NCBI RefSeq assembly: GCF_900129905.1
Contig: NZ_FQXG01000004.1
Coordinates: 1 to 64,000 of the forward strand
Direction: 5' to 3'
Source: Ferrimonas marina
Lineage (GTDB): Bacteria > Pseudomonadota > Gammaproteobacteria > Enterobacterales > Shewanellaceae
DNA: 64,000 nucleotides
The first letter of the stretch is position 1. Each line of letters starts with the position of its first letter. The position numbers and the translations under genes are program-made. This document shows, one piece after another, positions 49,069-61,801 of the stretch. The notes under the pieces were generated by a model. That model saw only the letters and a list, made by a program, of their open reading frames with translations. It had not been told where the DNA came from and ran no database searches.

Positions 49069-49698
49069 TTACCCTTTGTAACCGCTAGCCACAATGTACA
49101 CTTCCCGTGACCGAGCCCGGGAACTGTCCGGTTTTCGGATTTTCACACTGGTAAAGCTGTTACGCACTTCCTGCAGGTACTGATCAAAGCCTTCGCCTTG
49201 GAAAACCTTGACCACAAAGGCCCCTTTCGGCGCCAGTACCTGGTGACACATGTCGAACGCCAGCTCAACGAGGTACATCGCCCGGGGTTGATCAACCGCC
49301 CCGGCACCGGACATGTTGGGTGCCATGTCCGACATCACTACGTCCACCTTGTTGTCTCCGACCCGAGCCAGCAGGGCGTTAAGGACATTCTCCTCCCGAA
49401 AGTCACCCTGAAGGAAGTCGACACCGGCGATTGGGTCCATCGACAAAATGTCACAGGCGATCACCTGCCCCTCCAGACCCACCTGCTCCACGGCATATTG
49501 GGACCACCCCCCCGGGGCTGCCCCCAAGTCCACCACGGTCATGCCCGGTTTGAGCAGCTTGTCCTTTTGCTGGATCTCCTCGATCTTAAAGGTAGCCCGA
49601 GATCGCAATCCCTGTTTTTGGGCTTTCTTGACGTAGTGATCGTCAAAATGTTCCGTCAGCCAGCGTTTGGAACTGGCGGAGTGTTTCTTCTTGGTCAT
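49069..49698 (-). CDS. rlmE: 23S rRNA 2'-O-methyltransferase RlmE
   Basis: 209 residues (E. coli 209). It methylates U2552 of 23S rRNA. SAM-binding [20 protein letters not shown] in [13 protein letters not shown] in [10 protein letters not shown] and the K-D-K-E tetrad pattern are visible. Upstream of ftsH in the same direction, divergent from yhbY. Confidence 0.96.
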   Translation of the reverse strand: MTKKKHSASSKRWLTEHFDDHYVKKAQKQGLRSRATFKIEEIQQKDKLLKPGMTVVDLGAAPGGWSQYAVEQVGLEGQVIACDILSMDPIAGVDFLQGDFREENVLNALLARVGDNKVDVVMSDMAPNMSGAGAVDQPRAMYLVELAFDMCHQVLAPKGAFVVKVFQGEGFDQYLQEVRNSFTSVKIRKPDSSRARSREVYIVASGYKG

Positions 49699-49821
49699 GC
49701 CGTTACGGCCACCTGTTCTGTGATCCCGACAAAGTGAGCGCGAGATCTAAGGGTTAGTATTACGCTTTCTATGGCGTTAGAATACGCGGTTTTCAAGTCC
49801 ACCAAGCCAAAAGAGTGCCTG

Positions 49822-50124
49822 ATGAGTCAACTTACGACCAAACAAAAGCAGTACCTGAAGGGTCTGGCCCATGGCCTGAAGCCCGTGGTCATCCTCGGGG
49901 CCAATGGCCTGACCGAGGGGGTACTGGCCGAGATCGAACTGGCGCTGGAGCACCACGAGCTGATCAAGGTAAAAGCCGCCAGTGAAGACCGCGAGATGAA
50001 GCGCGCCATCATGGACGCCATCGCACGCGAGACCGGCGCTGCCGAAGTGCAGACCATTGGCCACATCCAGGTGCTGTACCGCCCCTCGGAGAAGCGTAAG
50101 ATCGAGCTGCCCAAGGGGCGCTGA
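49822..50124 (+). CDS. yhbY: YhbY family ribosome-associated RNA-binding protein
   Basis: A 100-residue CRM-domain protein (E. coli YhbY 97) associated with pre-50S particles. GLKPVVILGANGLTEGVLAEIELALEHHELIKVK contains the CRM GxxG-type loop. ATG at 49822; an in-frame extension upstream is not supported by the family. Divergent from rlmE-ftsH. Confidence 0.94.
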   Translation: MSQLTTKQKQYLKGLAHGLKPVVILGANGLTEGVLAEIELALEHHELIKVKAASEDREMKRAIMDAIARETGAAEVQTIGHIQVLYRPSEKRKIELPKGR

Positions 50125-50136
50125 TCTTCAGCCATC

Positions 50137-50166
50137 AAAAAAGCCGCCTTCGGGCGGCTTTTTTGT
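50137..50166. terminator. bidirectional terminator between yhbY and greA
   Basis: AAAAAAGCCGCC and GGCGGCTTTTTT pair around TTCG, with T-runs on both strands, serving the convergent yhbY and greA. Confidence 0.9.
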
Positions 50167-50187
50167 GTCTGCGCACCGGCTAGCGGA

Positions 50188-50664
50188 TCAGAGGTACTCG
50201 ACCTTGAGTACTTCGTACTCGATGTCGCCGGAGGGGGCTTTCACCACCACCACGTCGTCCAGCTCTTTGCCCACCATGGCGCGGGCGATGGGGGAGTTGA
50301 CGGAGATCAGGTTGTTCTTCAGATCCGCCTCGTCGTCACCCACGATGCGGTAGGTCACCTCGGCATCGGTGTCGATGTTCACCATGGTCACGGTGGCACC
50401 GAAGATCACCTTGCCGTTGTTGGCCATCTTGGTGACGTCGATCACCTGGGCCACGGACAGCTTGCTCTCAATGTCACGAACCCGGGCTTCCGCCAGGCCC
50501 TGCTCTTCACGGGCAGCGTGGTATTCAGCGTTCTCTTTCAGATCACCCAGCTCACGGGCAGAGGCGATCGCTTCGGAGATCGCAGGGCGCTTGGTGTGCT
50601 TGAGGTAGTCCAGTTCTTCGCGCAGCATCTCAGCGCCGCGCACCGTCATTGGGACAGTAGCCAT
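50188..50664 (-). CDS. greA: transcription elongation factor GreA
   Basis: 158 residues, same as E. coli. The N-terminal coiled coil carries the acidic tip D41/E44-type residues in [21 protein letters not shown]. The C-terminal FKBP-like domain follows. It stimulates transcript cleavage in backtracked RNA polymerase. ATG at 50664 gives [14 protein letters not shown]. Downstream of carAB. Confidence 0.97.
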   Translation of the reverse strand: MATVPMTVRGAEMLREELDYLKHTKRPAISEAIASARELGDLKENAEYHAAREEQGLAEARVRDIESKLSVAQVIDVTKMANNGKVIFGATVTMVNIDTDAEVTYRIVGDDEADLKNNLISVNSPIARAMVGKELDDVVVVKAPSGDIEYEVLKVEYL

Positions 50665-50774
50665 AGTGTTTCTCTTTTCTCCGACAAAGACTCGCCCCGC
50701 CCTGCTGTCGCTGGGCGTCGCTGGCGAGTTGGGGAAATGGGTGTTGTCTGTATAGCAGCAGATTGTAATAGCAA

Positions 50775-50803
50775 AACGCCGGCGGGTCATCCCGTCCGGC
50801 GTT
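50775..50803 (-). terminator. carB terminator
   Basis: AACGCCGG.CGGG pairs with CCCG.CCGGCGTT around a 4-base loop with one bulge, followed by TTGC on the minus strand. It lies between carB and greA. Confidence 0.65.
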
Positions 50804-50854
50804 TACTTCGGCGTGGTTCAGCTCGGCGTCAGCACCGAGCCTCCCCCTGATGAC

Positions 50855-54076
<3,222 letters not shown>

Positions 54077-54095
54077 CGTCGTCTTCTCTGTGCGC

Positions 54096-55238
54096 TTACT
54101 TGGCGGCCTTGAATTGGTCCATCAGTTCGATGAAGTGATCGAACAGCGGGGCGGCATCGTGCGGACCCGGGCTCGCTTCCGGGTGACCCTGGAAGGAGAA
54201 GGCCGGCTTATCGGTGCGGTGGATCCCCTGCAGGGTGCCATCGAACAGGCTCTTGTGAGTGGCGCGCAGGTTGCTCGGCAGGCCCGCTTCGTCCACGGCA
54301 AAGCCGTGGTTCTGGGCGGTGATCATCACCACGTCGCGGTCCAGGTCTTTCACCGGGTGGTTACCACCATGGTGACCGAACTTCATCTTCACGGTCTGGG
54401 CGCCGGAGGCCAGGGCCAGCAGCTGGTGACCCAGGCAGATACCGAACACCGGGATCTCGGTCTTGAGGATCTCGGTGATCGCCTCGATGGCGTAGTCACA
54501 CGGCTGCGGGTCGCCCGGGCCGTTGGACAGGAACACCCCATCGGGATTCATCGCCAGCACCTCGGCCGCCGGGGTTTGCGCCGGCACCACGGTGACGTCG
54601 CAGCCACGATCCACCAGCATGCGCAGGATGTTCTGCTTCACGCCGTAGTCGTAGGCCACCACTTTGTAATTCAGTGCCTCGGACGGGGTATCGGACGGCA
54701 GGCCGCCCACCAGCTTCCAGCTGCCCTGACGCCAGCTGTAGGGGCTGCTGACGGTAACCTCTTTGGCCAGGTCCATCCCTTTCAGGCCCGGGAACGCCTT
54801 GGCGGCTTCCAGGGCTTTCTCTACATTGTCCTCGCCGGCGATGATGGCACCGTTCTGGGCGCCCTTCTCACGCAGGATGCGGGTCAGTTTACGGGTATCG
54901 ATGTCAGCGATGCCGACGATGCCGTGGCGCTTGAGGTAATCAGAGAGGGATTCTTCGTTGCGGAAGTTGGAGGCCAGAGCGGGGAGATCGCGGATGACGA
55001 GGCCTTGAGCATGGATTGCGCCGGATTCGACGTCTTCGGCATTGGCACCGGTATTGCCAATATGAGGGTAGGTAAGAGTGACGATCTGTTTTGAATAGGA
55101 GGGATCAGTCAGGATCTCTTGATAGCCGGTCATGGAAGTGTTAAAAACGACTTCTCCGGATGACAAACCGTCTGCACCTATGGATTTACCACGGAAAACG
55201 GTCCCATCCTGGAGCACTAACAGGGCAGTTTTATTCAA
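54096..55238 (-). CDS. carA: carbamoyl-phosphate synthase small subunit
   Basis: 380 residues (E. coli 382). Class I glutamine amidotransferase with nucleophile Cys in [13 protein letters not shown] and the partner HxE in [12 protein letters not shown]. The start is TTG at 55238 with GGAGG five bases upstream; E. coli carA is also read from TTG. First gene of carAB. Confidence 0.97.
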   Translation of the reverse strand: MNKTALLVLQDGTVFRGKSIGADGLSSGEVVFNTSMTGYQEILTDPSYSKQIVTLTYPHIGNTGANAEDVESGAIHAQGLVIRDLPALASNFRNEESLSDYLKRHGIVGIADIDTRKLTRILREKGAQNGAIIAGEDNVEKALEAAKAFPGLKGMDLAKEVTVSSPYSWRQGSWKLVGGLPSDTPSEALNYKVVAYDYGVKQNILRMLVDRGCDVTVVPAQTPAAEVLAMNPDGVFLSNGPGDPQPCDYAIEAITEILKTEIPVFGICLGHQLLALASGAQTVKMKFGHHGGNHPVKDLDRDVVMITAQNHGFAVDEAGLPSNLRATHKSLFDGTLQGIHRTDKPAFSFQGHPEASPGPHDAAPLFDHFIELMDQFKAAK

Positions 55239-55336
55239 CTTGACCTCCCACCAGAAATTCTTTTAAGTTGTTGTTTCTTTGCCATTTAATTGATCCCGAA
55301 CACGACTAGAATTCGGATTTTTGGCAAATTCCGCGC

Positions 55337-55342
55337 ATTATA
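55337..55342 (-). promoter_or_regulatory. putative -10 element of carAB
   Basis: TATAAT on the minus strand 99 bases before the carA TTG. The long leader suits carAB regulation in other species. I do not see a clear ArgR box or -35. The rest of the 306-base gap to dapB holds only the dapB terminator at 55508-55533. Confidence 0.45.
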
Positions 55343-55507
55343 GCAGCGAAACTCCATTACGACTACAGTTTTGAGAAAAAAGGTGGCCCTTTGAGCGACC
55401 TTCTCATCAGTGAAACCAAATTACCTTCCTTGCCGCAGCGCAGCCCCAGCATAGACCAGTCCCACCAGCTTGCCGGGCTGACATTCATGGCGCTGCGACG
55501 CTGGCAC

Positions 55508-55533
55508 AAAAAACCCGCCTTCCGGCGGGTTCT
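55508..55533 (-). terminator. dapB terminator
   Basis: AAAAACCCGCC and GGCGGGTTCTT around TTCC, followed by TTTTTTGTG on the minus strand. Confidence 0.85.
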
Positions 55534-55544
55534 TGTTGTCAGAG

Positions 55545-56360
55545 TCACAGCGGCTTAAAGCCCAGCACCTGCTGCATGTCGTACAAGCCAGCGGGCTTAT
55601 CCTTCAACCAGTTGGCGGCACGCATGGCACCATTGGCGAAGGTCATGCGGTTAGAGGCCTTGTGGGTGATCTCCAGGCGCTCACCCAGATCGGCAAACAG
55701 CGCGGTGTGCTCACCGACGATGTCACCGGCCCGGATGGTGGAGAAGGCGATGGTCTCGCGATCCCGCTCACCGGTGATCCCCTCGCGGCCATAGATGGCG
55801 CACTGGTTCAGGTCCCGCTTCAGGGTTTCGGCGATCACCTCACCCATCTTCAGCGCGGTACCGGACGGCGCGTCCTTCTTGTAGCGGTGGTGACCCTCGA
55901 TGATCTCGATGTCGGTGTAGCTGCCCATCACCTCGGCGGCCACTTCCAGCAGCTTGAACATCAGGTTGACGCCCACCGCCATGTTGGGAGCCAGCACCAC
56001 CGGAACGGTCTTGGCGATATCGGCGATCTGCGCTTTCTGCTCGTCGCTGAACCCTGTGGTACCGATCACCATCGGCTTGTTGTTGGCCTGACAGTGGGCC
56101 AAAAACTCCAGGCTGGACTCCGGAGAGGTGAAGTCCACCAGCACATCGTAGTTGCCCTTCACCAGGTCCAGGTTGCCGGACAGCGGCACCCCGGCGTGCA
56201 CCCGGGCCAGCAGTTCACCTGCGTCACAACCGATCAGGGTGGAGCCCGGTCGCTCGATGGCAGCGCCGAGATCGGTGTTGGGATTAACGAAGGCGGCCTC
56301 GATCAGGCTTCGGCCCATGCGGCCGCTGGCGCCGGTGACAGCAACGCGAATTTTTTCCAA
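55545..56360 (-). CDS. dapB: 4-hydroxy-tetrahydrodipicolinate reductase
   Basis: 271 residues (E. coli 273). NAD(P)-binding [31 protein letters not shown] and the signature [19 protein letters not shown]. It acts in lysine and diaminopimelate synthesis. The start is TTG at 56360 ([10 protein letters not shown]); no ATG alternative preserves the N-terminal fold. Upstream of carAB, the common gammaproteobacterial order. Confidence 0.96.
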   Translation of the reverse strand: MEKIRVAVTGASGRMGRSLIEAAFVNPNTDLGAAIERPGSTLIGCDAGELLARVHAGVPLSGNLDLVKGNYDVLVDFTSPESSLEFLAHCQANNKPMVIGTTGFSDEQKAQIADIAKTVPVVLAPNMAVGVNLMFKLLEVAAEVMGSYTDIEIIEGHHRYKKDAPSGTALKMGEVIAETLKRDLNQCAIYGREGITGERDRETIAFSTIRAGDIVGEHTALFADLGERLEITHKASNRMTFANGAMRAANWLKDKPAGLYDMQQVLGFKPL

Positions 56361-56561
56361 GGTCTGTTCCCTTCAATGTGCTTGAACCGGGCAACTATAT
56401 CGACATTCCGCCGCACCATAAAGAGGCAGCGTCAGTTTTCCGTCGTATTGCCCGTCTGTTGCGAGACAAAACTCCAATCTGTCCAGTTACTGGCCAGCAA
56501 AAAAAACTCTCTCCTAGTTAGGTGTTGAACGCACTTTGCTCGTTGAATCCAACCAAACTGT

Positions 56562-56981
56562 GTGACCCGCCAGCTCTTCGCCGACTTGACCGTTCTTGTG
56601 CCTCCATGCACTCACGGCATTGATGCATCCTGCATGGCAGGTCGCACGAACGAAGTGACCAAAGACCAGGTTGAAGGCCAGGACGGCCTGAGTGGCTTGC
56701 GGAGACAGGGGTGAAAACCGCAGGTTTGAACGCGTAGGCAGGGATGCCGAAGCCGGGCTTTGGTGCGAAGCAGGGACTGCGCAGCAGCAAAGTCGACTCA
56801 AGCCAGAGCCGTAGACTTTGGTTACGAAAGAGAGGGTAAGCGACGATTGGAGGCAATCGGGGGTTCCATGCGGGGCGCGTAGCCGGGGCGGAACGCCCCT
56901 TTGGTTGGCCGCTCATCAGCATCCCTGCTGTCGCGGCATTGGTGCATCCTGCACGGCACTTCGGCAACCCGGCAAAGCCAT
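56562..56981 (+). repeat. dispersed non-coding repeat, long copy
   Basis: The 738-base gap 56361-57098 has no gene. It holds the longer copy of the repeat at 25341-25566, same orientation. Three extra modules interrupt it, near 56590-56653, 56709-56790 and 56911-56957. Two of them share GGCATTG-TGCATCCTGCA-GGCA (56616-56639 and 56936-56958). Confidence 0.75.
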
Positions 56982-57042
56982 TTACAACGAGTGAAAAGTG
57001 AAATGACCAGGTTAGCTGGAACCACAGTGAATTCGGACAGAG

Positions 57043-57073
57043 CAAAAAAAGGGCGCCCTTCGAAAGGCGCCCA
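57043..57073 (-). terminator. terminator of the TonB-dependent receptor gene
   Basis: GGGCGCC and GGCGCCC pair around an 8-base CTTCGAAA region, followed by TTTTTTT on the minus strand. Confidence 0.85.
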
Positions 57074-57098
57074 AATACATTGCAGGAAGAGATGAAAA

Positions 57099-59225
57099 TC
57101 AGAAACCGACGGTCACCGACATGCGGAACTTACGACCCTCGGAGACGGTCACGTTGCTGTTGGTACCACCACCCAGGTAATCGGTATCAAACAGGTTCTC
57201 GATGTTGGCACGCAGGTCAATCTCGGTGTTGCCCCACTTCAGCGGGTAGGAGGCACCGGCATCGAAGCGCACGTATGCGTCTTTAACAATGGTGTTGGCC
57301 GCAACGGTTTCACCATCGAAGGTGGTGTTGCCATCGTTGGCAAAACGCTCACCTTCGTAGATGGCACCCAGGTTCAGGGCCAGCTGGTTGTCGAACTGGT
57401 AGCGAGACCAGATGGACGCGCTCCACTCCGGCGCATCCACTGGGGTGATTCCGGGCTCGTATTCCGGGTGCTCGATGTACTCCGCATCGAGGTACATCAC
57501 CGAGCCCATCAGGAAGAAGTTTTCGCTGATCTGGCCTTGGGCTGCAGCCTCGATACCGCGGTGACGTTGCTTACCACCTTGAGTAGTAATGCTTTCATTG
57601 TCGCCACCGCCCGGCAGATCCTCGGTGAAGGTGAAGTTGGTCACCTCGGTGTTGAACAGCGCACCGGAGAGCAGCAGGCGGCCTTCGCTCAGCTCCCACT
57701 TCGCTCCCAGTTCCCAGGACTTGGCCAGTTCCGGATCCAGTTCCATGCCGTCGTTAACGTCATCCTCGTCATTCACCGACCCTTGCGGAGTGAAGCTCTC
57801 GGAGTAGCTCAGGTAGATGCTGGAGTCCTGGTTCGGGTGGAAGATGGCACCAACACGAGGCAGAAAGGCACTGTTGCCATCGTAATCGCCCTTGGTTTGC
57901 TGATCGTAGCGACCACCAATGAGCACCTGCCACTGGTCGTTCAGGGTGATCAAATCCTGCACATAGATGCCGTAGTAATCCCACTCGGTGGGGTCACCGG
58001 CTTCCACCCGGTTGTAGTCCAGGTCCGGTCGGGCCGGGATGCTGCTGGCATCGCCGTAGGTGATGGTGTAAGTGTCACCGGACTGACGGCGCTGCAGGTA
58101 GTAGTACTCCAGACGGTTGGCGCCGATCAGCATGTTGTGCTCGATGCCGCCGGTGCTGAACTCACCGGTAAAATCGACGTAGTAGCTGGTATACTGCCAG
58201 TCATCGAAACGGGAGAACGGGCTGACGGTGTAGGTCTGATCTGCCGAGTTGTAGCTGTTGTAACGCGGCGAGCTATCAAAGCGGTGACGGTTGAACTCGT
58301 TTTGGTTGTAGCCCACCTTCATCTGCCAATCCATGCCCAGGTAGACGGTCAGGTCCGCACCGTAGTTTTCCACCTCGTTGTCAAAGTTGGCCCAGGGCAT
58401 ATCCCAGGCGGTGCGGCGATCGCCCACCACGTTGCCGTCGAGATCCAGCCAGGCACCGGAGTCGTTACCGGACTCGTCGTTGGTCTTGTCATAGTAGACA
58501 GACACCATACCCCAATCGCCGATGTCGGCTTCCAGGTTGAGGTAGCCCAACCAGCGATCCCGCTCATGGTCAGAGCCGTCGCCGTACTGACGCCAGAAGG
58601 TCACATCCTGCTTCACACCCACGGCGCGGTAGCGGAAGTTGCCCTCTTCATCGATGCGGCCACCGGTGTCGATCTGGTAGCGGGTGCTGCCCTGGTCATC
58701 AAAGTCGAAGCCCACATCAACGAAACGATCGTGGGTCGGCTTCTTGCTGACCATGTTGACCAGGCCGCCCGGAGCGGTCTTGCCGTACAGCATGGAAGAG
58801 GGGCCCTTCAGCACCTCAATCTGCTCGGAGGTCTCGATCGGCGGCACGTAGTAGGCCCAGAACTGGTGACCGTCACGCATGTAGCCATCGTTGCTGATCT
58901 TGAAGCCGCGGGAGTTGAAGCTTTCCCGGTTCCAGAACTTGGTGCCGCCGGTGATGCTGGCATCATTGGTGAGCACCTCGCCCAGGGTGGTGGCAAGCTG
59001 CTCATCAATGATGATCTCCGGGATCACGGTCACCGACTGGGGGGTATTCAACAGCGGGATGTCTGCCCGCATGGCGCCACGAGCGCTGTCGTTCTTGTAG
59101 TCGTCGAAGCTGACACCCTTAACGGTGATGCGCTCTACCTCCTCCAGTGAGGAGGCGTCAGCCAGGGCGGGAGCGGCACAAAGTGCAGAGATGATCAGTG
59201 CCAGGGGGCGAAGCGTTGCAGACAT
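57099..59225 (-). CDS. TonB-dependent siderophore-type receptor
   Basis: A 708-residue outer-membrane receptor. Signal peptide (about residues 1-22), a short TonB-box-like region near ERITVKG, a plug domain with IPLLNTPQSVTVIPEIIIDEQLATTLGEVL and EVLKGPSSMLYGKTAPGGLVNMVSKKP, then a beta-barrel ending in the terminal Phe (VTVGF). The plug and barrel pattern is that of FhuA/FpvA-like siderophore receptors; the ligand is unknown. ATG at 59225 with AGGAG upstream. Its promoter region contains Fur-box-like sites and is shared with the divergent PepSY/DUF2271 operon. Confidence 0.92.
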   Translation of the reverse strand: MSATLRPLALIISALCAAPALADASSLEEVERITVKGVSFDDYKNDSARGAMRADIPLLNTPQSVTVIPEIIIDEQLATTLGEVLTNDASITGGTKFWNRESFNSRGFKISNDGYMRDGHQFWAYYVPPIETSEQIEVLKGPSSMLYGKTAPGGLVNMVSKKPTHDRFVDVGFDFDDQGSTRYQIDTGGRIDEEGNFRYRAVGVKQDVTFWRQYGDGSDHERDRWLGYLNLEADIGDWGMVSVYYDKTNDESGNDSGAWLDLDGNVVGDRRTAWDMPWANFDNEVENYGADLTVYLGMDWQMKVGYNQNEFNRHRFDSSPRYNSYNSADQTYTVSPFSRFDDWQYTSYYVDFTGEFSTGGIEHNMLIGANRLEYYYLQRRQSGDTYTITYGDASSIPARPDLDYNRVEAGDPTEWDYYGIYVQDLITLNDQWQVLIGGRYDQQTKGDYDGNSAFLPRVGAIFHPNQDSSIYLSYSESFTPQGSVNDEDDVNDGMELDPELAKSWELGAKWELSEGRLLLSGALFNTEVTNFTFTEDLPGGGDNESITTQGGKQRHRGIEAAAQGQISENFFLMGSVMYLDAEYIEHPEYEPGITPVDAPEWSASIWSRYQFDNQLALNLGAIYEGERFANDGNTTFDGETVAANTIVKDAYVRFDAGASYPLKWGNTEIDLRANIENLFDTDYLGGGTNSNVTVSEGRKFRMSVTVGF

Positions 59226-59259
59226 CCTGTTGTCTCCTAAGACGGTAAGAAGCAAAAAG

Positions 59260-59276
59260 AAACGATTCTCAATTAA
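59260..59276 (-). promoter_or_regulatory. Fur-box-like site proximal to receptor gene
   Basis: On the minus strand TTAATTGAGAATCGTTTC, similar to the TGAGAAT/ATTATCA pattern of Fur sites, 35 bases before the receptor ATG. Confidence 0.5.
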
Positions 59277-59294
59277 GTGGCTCGAACCTTAACT

Positions 59295-59315
59295 GAAAAT
59301 GATTCTCACTTAGAA
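59295..59315. promoter_or_regulatory. second Fur-box-like site near receptor gene
   Basis: GAAAATGATTCTCACTTAG agrees with the 19-base Fur consensus at 12 positions by eye. Two sites in tandem suggest iron repression of the receptor. Confidence 0.5.
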
Positions 59316-59393
59316 TCAACAGAGTTCAAAAATGTTAGCCAGATCACTCATTGGTTAAAACAGCAACAAGCGTTTGCAATCTGAAGCGGTATA

Positions 59394-59479
59394 AAACCGC
59401 CGCGACAGCCCTTGTGTCAGGGCGGTTTGCGACTGAGCTGATCCGATCTGATCTACCGCAATCCCTTGTCCCGCAAGGG
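59394..59479 (+). other. two hairpins in the divergent intergenic region
   Basis: AAACCGCC pairs with GGCGGTTT (59394-59428) with inner GACA/TGTC, and CCCTTG pairs with CAAGGG (59463-59479). They lie in the 496-base gap between the receptor and the PepSY gene. No T-run follows the first; the second is followed by TTTAGATTT. Could be a small RNA or its remnant. Confidence 0.35.
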
Positions 59480-59649
59480 TTTAGATTTAAACCTGGCACC
59501 TTAATCGCTTTTTTCAAAAACTGTGGTTATCAGCAATCGATGGCTTAGCTGTAGGGGCTCAACCCCACCCTTCTCATTAACATCAATGCAACAGCCATGG
59601 CGGGTGACGTGATCCCCCTCACGGTTATCGAGATTCATTCTCACTTTTT

Positions 59650-59668
59650 AATGAGAGCGATTCCCATT
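59650..59668 (+). promoter_or_regulatory. Fur-box-like palindrome before the PepSY operon
   Basis: AATGAGAGCGATTCCCATT: arms AATGAGA and TCCCATT differ at one position around GCGAT. A partly overlapping TCTCA...TGAGA repeat precedes it. It lies 53 bases before the PepSY ATG. Confidence 0.5.
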
Positions 59669-59721
59669 TGCCTTCTCAGTTTGTACTCTCGGTTCCATCT
59701 TTTTGTTAGTCGATCAGTCCC

Positions 59722-60348
59722 ATGCCCCTGACACGAAAGCCGGTACAGAGCCTGGCACGCACCATCCATATCTACAGCTCTATGAGCCTGTTACTGGTAA
59801 TGCTGTTTTTCGCCATCACCGGCATCACCCTGAATCGACCTGACTGGTTCGGCGCCGAGGGGCCAGAGCGTCAACAGTGGGAGATCGAGGTACCGGCTTT
59901 CTTGCTGGGTCAGGAAGATGGCTCGCTGCGCCCCGATAACCAGGCCCTGGTGCACTACCTGCGCCAACAGCCTGGTATCCGTGGCCTGGCCTCCTCGGTG
60001 GACGTGTACACCGTGGTGGAGGATGGCGAGCTGCTGGAGGGGGAAGCCAGCCTGGACTTCAAGGGCCCCGGTTACAACGCCAGCGTCTACATCGACCTGC
60101 TCGACCGGGTAGCCGAACTGGAAACCCAGGACTACGGCACCATCGCCTGGCTCAATGACCTGCATAAGGGCCGCAACACGGGCGAGGCCTGGAAGTGGTT
60201 CATCGATTTCTCCGCGCTGATCATGGTGCTGTTCATTATCACCGGGGTGATCATCCTGCTGCCAAAGAAGCGCAGTGTCCGCTCTGCCATGACCTGGACC
60301 GGGGTGGGCAGCGTCGCCACCGCCCTGATCTATTTCGCCAGTTTTTAA
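59722..60348 (+). CDS. PepSY-associated transmembrane protein
   Basis: A 208-residue membrane protein. First helix at about residues 14-37, a periplasmic domain at about 40-160 of PepSY type, then helices at about 162-180 and 190-206. His16 (RTIHIYSS) and His148 (NDLHKGRNTG) lie near membrane borders and could ligate haem; this is inference. Proteins of this group are proposed to pass electrons across the membrane in flavin-based reductase systems. First gene of a plus-strand operon that runs to the end of the window; about 30 bases before the DUF2271 gene. Confidence 0.75.
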   Translation: MPLTRKPVQSLARTIHIYSSMSLLLVMLFFAITGITLNRPDWFGAEGPERQQWEIEVPAFLLGQEDGSLRPDNQALVHYLRQQPGIRGLASSVDVYTVVEDGELLEGEASLDFKGPGYNASVYIDLLDRVAELETQDYGTIAWLNDLHKGRNTGEAWKWFIDFSALIMVLFIITGVIILLPKKRSVRSAMTWTGVGSVATALIYFASF

Positions 60349-60379
60349 TGCTCCGCTTTTTGCTAAGGAAGCTTCCGCT

Positions 60380-60895
60380 ATGAATCGCCTTTCTCTCGTC
60401 GCCGCTGCCTTTGGCCTGCTGGCCAGCAGCACTCTCAGCGCTACCACGCTGTCGGACGACGCCAACATGACCATCCAATTTGAATTGCCCCAGCTGGACG
60501 TGGCCCAGTACGCCCGCCCCTATGTGGCGATCTGGCTGGAGAACAGCGACCGCGAGTCTGTTCGTACCATCACCCTGTGGACCGGAAAGCAAACCGAGTG
60601 GCTCAAGGATATCCGTAGCTGGTGGCGCAAGGTCGGTCGCTACGACGCCGAGTTTGCCGACGCCCTCTCCGGCGCCACCCGCCCAGCCGGTCAATACCGG
60701 GTCGAGTGGGACGGCAAGGACGACAACGGTCAGTTGGTGCCCGCCGGTGAATACACCCTGATGACCGAAGTGGTGCGTGAGCACGGCGGGCGTGACCTGG
60801 TCCGCATGCCCATCACCCTGGGTGACGCCCCCTTTACCCAAAGCAGCGAAGCGCAGGATGAGATCGGTGTTATCTCCCTGAGCTACCAGCCTTAA
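60380..60895 (+). CDS. secreted DUF2271 protein with flavinylation motif
   Basis: A 171-residue protein with a signal peptide (cleaved near residue 21, LSATTLSDD). The domain resembles DUF2271, with a FlgD-like end WDGKDDNGQLVPAGEYTLMTEVVREHGG. Residues 94-100 read DALSGAT (nucleotides 60659-60679), an exact match to the D-x-x-S/T-G-A-S/T motif in which the last Thr receives FMN from ApbE. So it is probably a periplasmic flavoprotein. No apbE lies in the window. AAGGAAG precedes the ATG. Confidence 0.8.
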   Translation: MNRLSLVAAAFGLLASSTLSATTLSDDANMTIQFELPQLDVAQYARPYVAIWLENSDRESVRTITLWTGKQTEWLKDIRSWWRKVGRYDAEFADALSGATRPAGQYRVEWDGKDDNGQLVPAGEYTLMTEVVREHGGRDLVRMPITLGDAPFTQSSEAQDEIGVISLSYQP

Positions 60896-60918
60896 TTGAA
60901 GAACAACAAGGAATGATC

Positions 60919-61737
60919 ATGCTCAAACGTACACTCTCTGCTGCGGCCCTGCTGGCCGCCTTCGCTGCCCCTCAGGCCCTGGCTCACCCGCTGTGGATCC
61001 TGCCGTCGCACTTTACCGTGTCCGCCGACGAAGGCGACTGGATCACCTTCGACGTGACCGCTTCCCACGGCACCTTTACCTTCGACAAGCCGGCCAGTGC
61101 CGACTCCGCCCGCATTGAGCGTCCGGATGGCGAGCAGGACCGTCCTGATCACGTGTTCAAGGGCAAGCGTCGCTCCGTGTTCGATTACCACTTCGTCGAA
61201 GACGGCACCTACCGCATCGGTGTGGCCTTCCCGGAGATGTACATGACCAACTTCCAGGCCGGCCGCCGCGACAGCGTTCGCCGCATCCCCGCCAGCAAGG
61301 CCGAGCGTGATGCCCTGCTGCCGGAAGGCGCTCGTGAGGTGGTGACCACCCAGATGCTGCGTGCTGCGCACACCTACGTCACCGTCAAGGCCCCGGACCG
61401 TACCGTACTGGAACCCAAAGGCCAGGGTTTTGAGATCATCCCGCTGACCCACCCGGCGGACTTCATCGAGCAGGAGGAGGTGAGCTTCCAGTTCCTGTTC
61501 AACGGTGAAGCCGTTCAGGGCGTCGAGGTGAATGTCACCCCGGAAGGTACCCTGTACCGTAACCGCCAGGATGCCATCTCCGCCGTCTCCGGTGACGACG
61601 GCAAGATCAGCTTCACCCCTGAGCATGCCGGCCGCTACCTGATGGACACCAGCTTCACCCAGGAGCTGAAGGATGACCCCCGCGCTGACCGTTACCGCGC
61701 GGTGGTGAACGTCACCTTCGAAGTACAGCTGGACTGA
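60919..61737 (+). CDS. secreted DUF4198-family protein
   Basis: A 272-residue periplasmic protein with signal peptide (AFAAPQALAHPLWILPS, cleavage before HPLW). The mature N-terminus begins with His, a feature of DUF4198/NikM-like proteins, where the N-terminal His can bind metal. Later segments form Ig-like beta domains (VQGVEVNVTPEGTLY, GKISFTPEHAGRYLMDT). The first ATG (60913) is directly behind AAGGA; the second at 60919 has proper spacing and is chosen. Role: probable metal handling, substrate unknown. Confidence 0.78.
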   Translation: MLKRTLSAAALLAAFAAPQALAHPLWILPSHFTVSADEGDWITFDVTASHGTFTFDKPASADSARIERPDGEQDRPDHVFKGKRRSVFDYHFVEDGTYRIGVAFPEMYMTNFQAGRRDSVRRIPASKAERDALLPEGAREVVTTQMLRAAHTYVTVKAPDRTVLEPKGQGFEIIPLTHPADFIEQEEVSFQFLFNGEAVQGVEVNVTPEGTLYRNRQDAISAVSGDDGKISFTPEHAGRYLMDTSFTQELKDDPRADRYRAVVNVTFEVQLD

Positions 61738-61801
61738 TATGCCGTTAAGCGCCCAACTGACCTTGATTGCGTGAGTTGGGCGCCTGCGTCTTGGAGACCC
61801 C

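Noticed and set aside
56518-57045. Minus-strand open frames of 95-175 codons between dapB and the receptor gene
   Set aside because: They lie in the dispersed repeat, differ from the equivalent frame in the other copy, and have no ribosome binding site or known domain.
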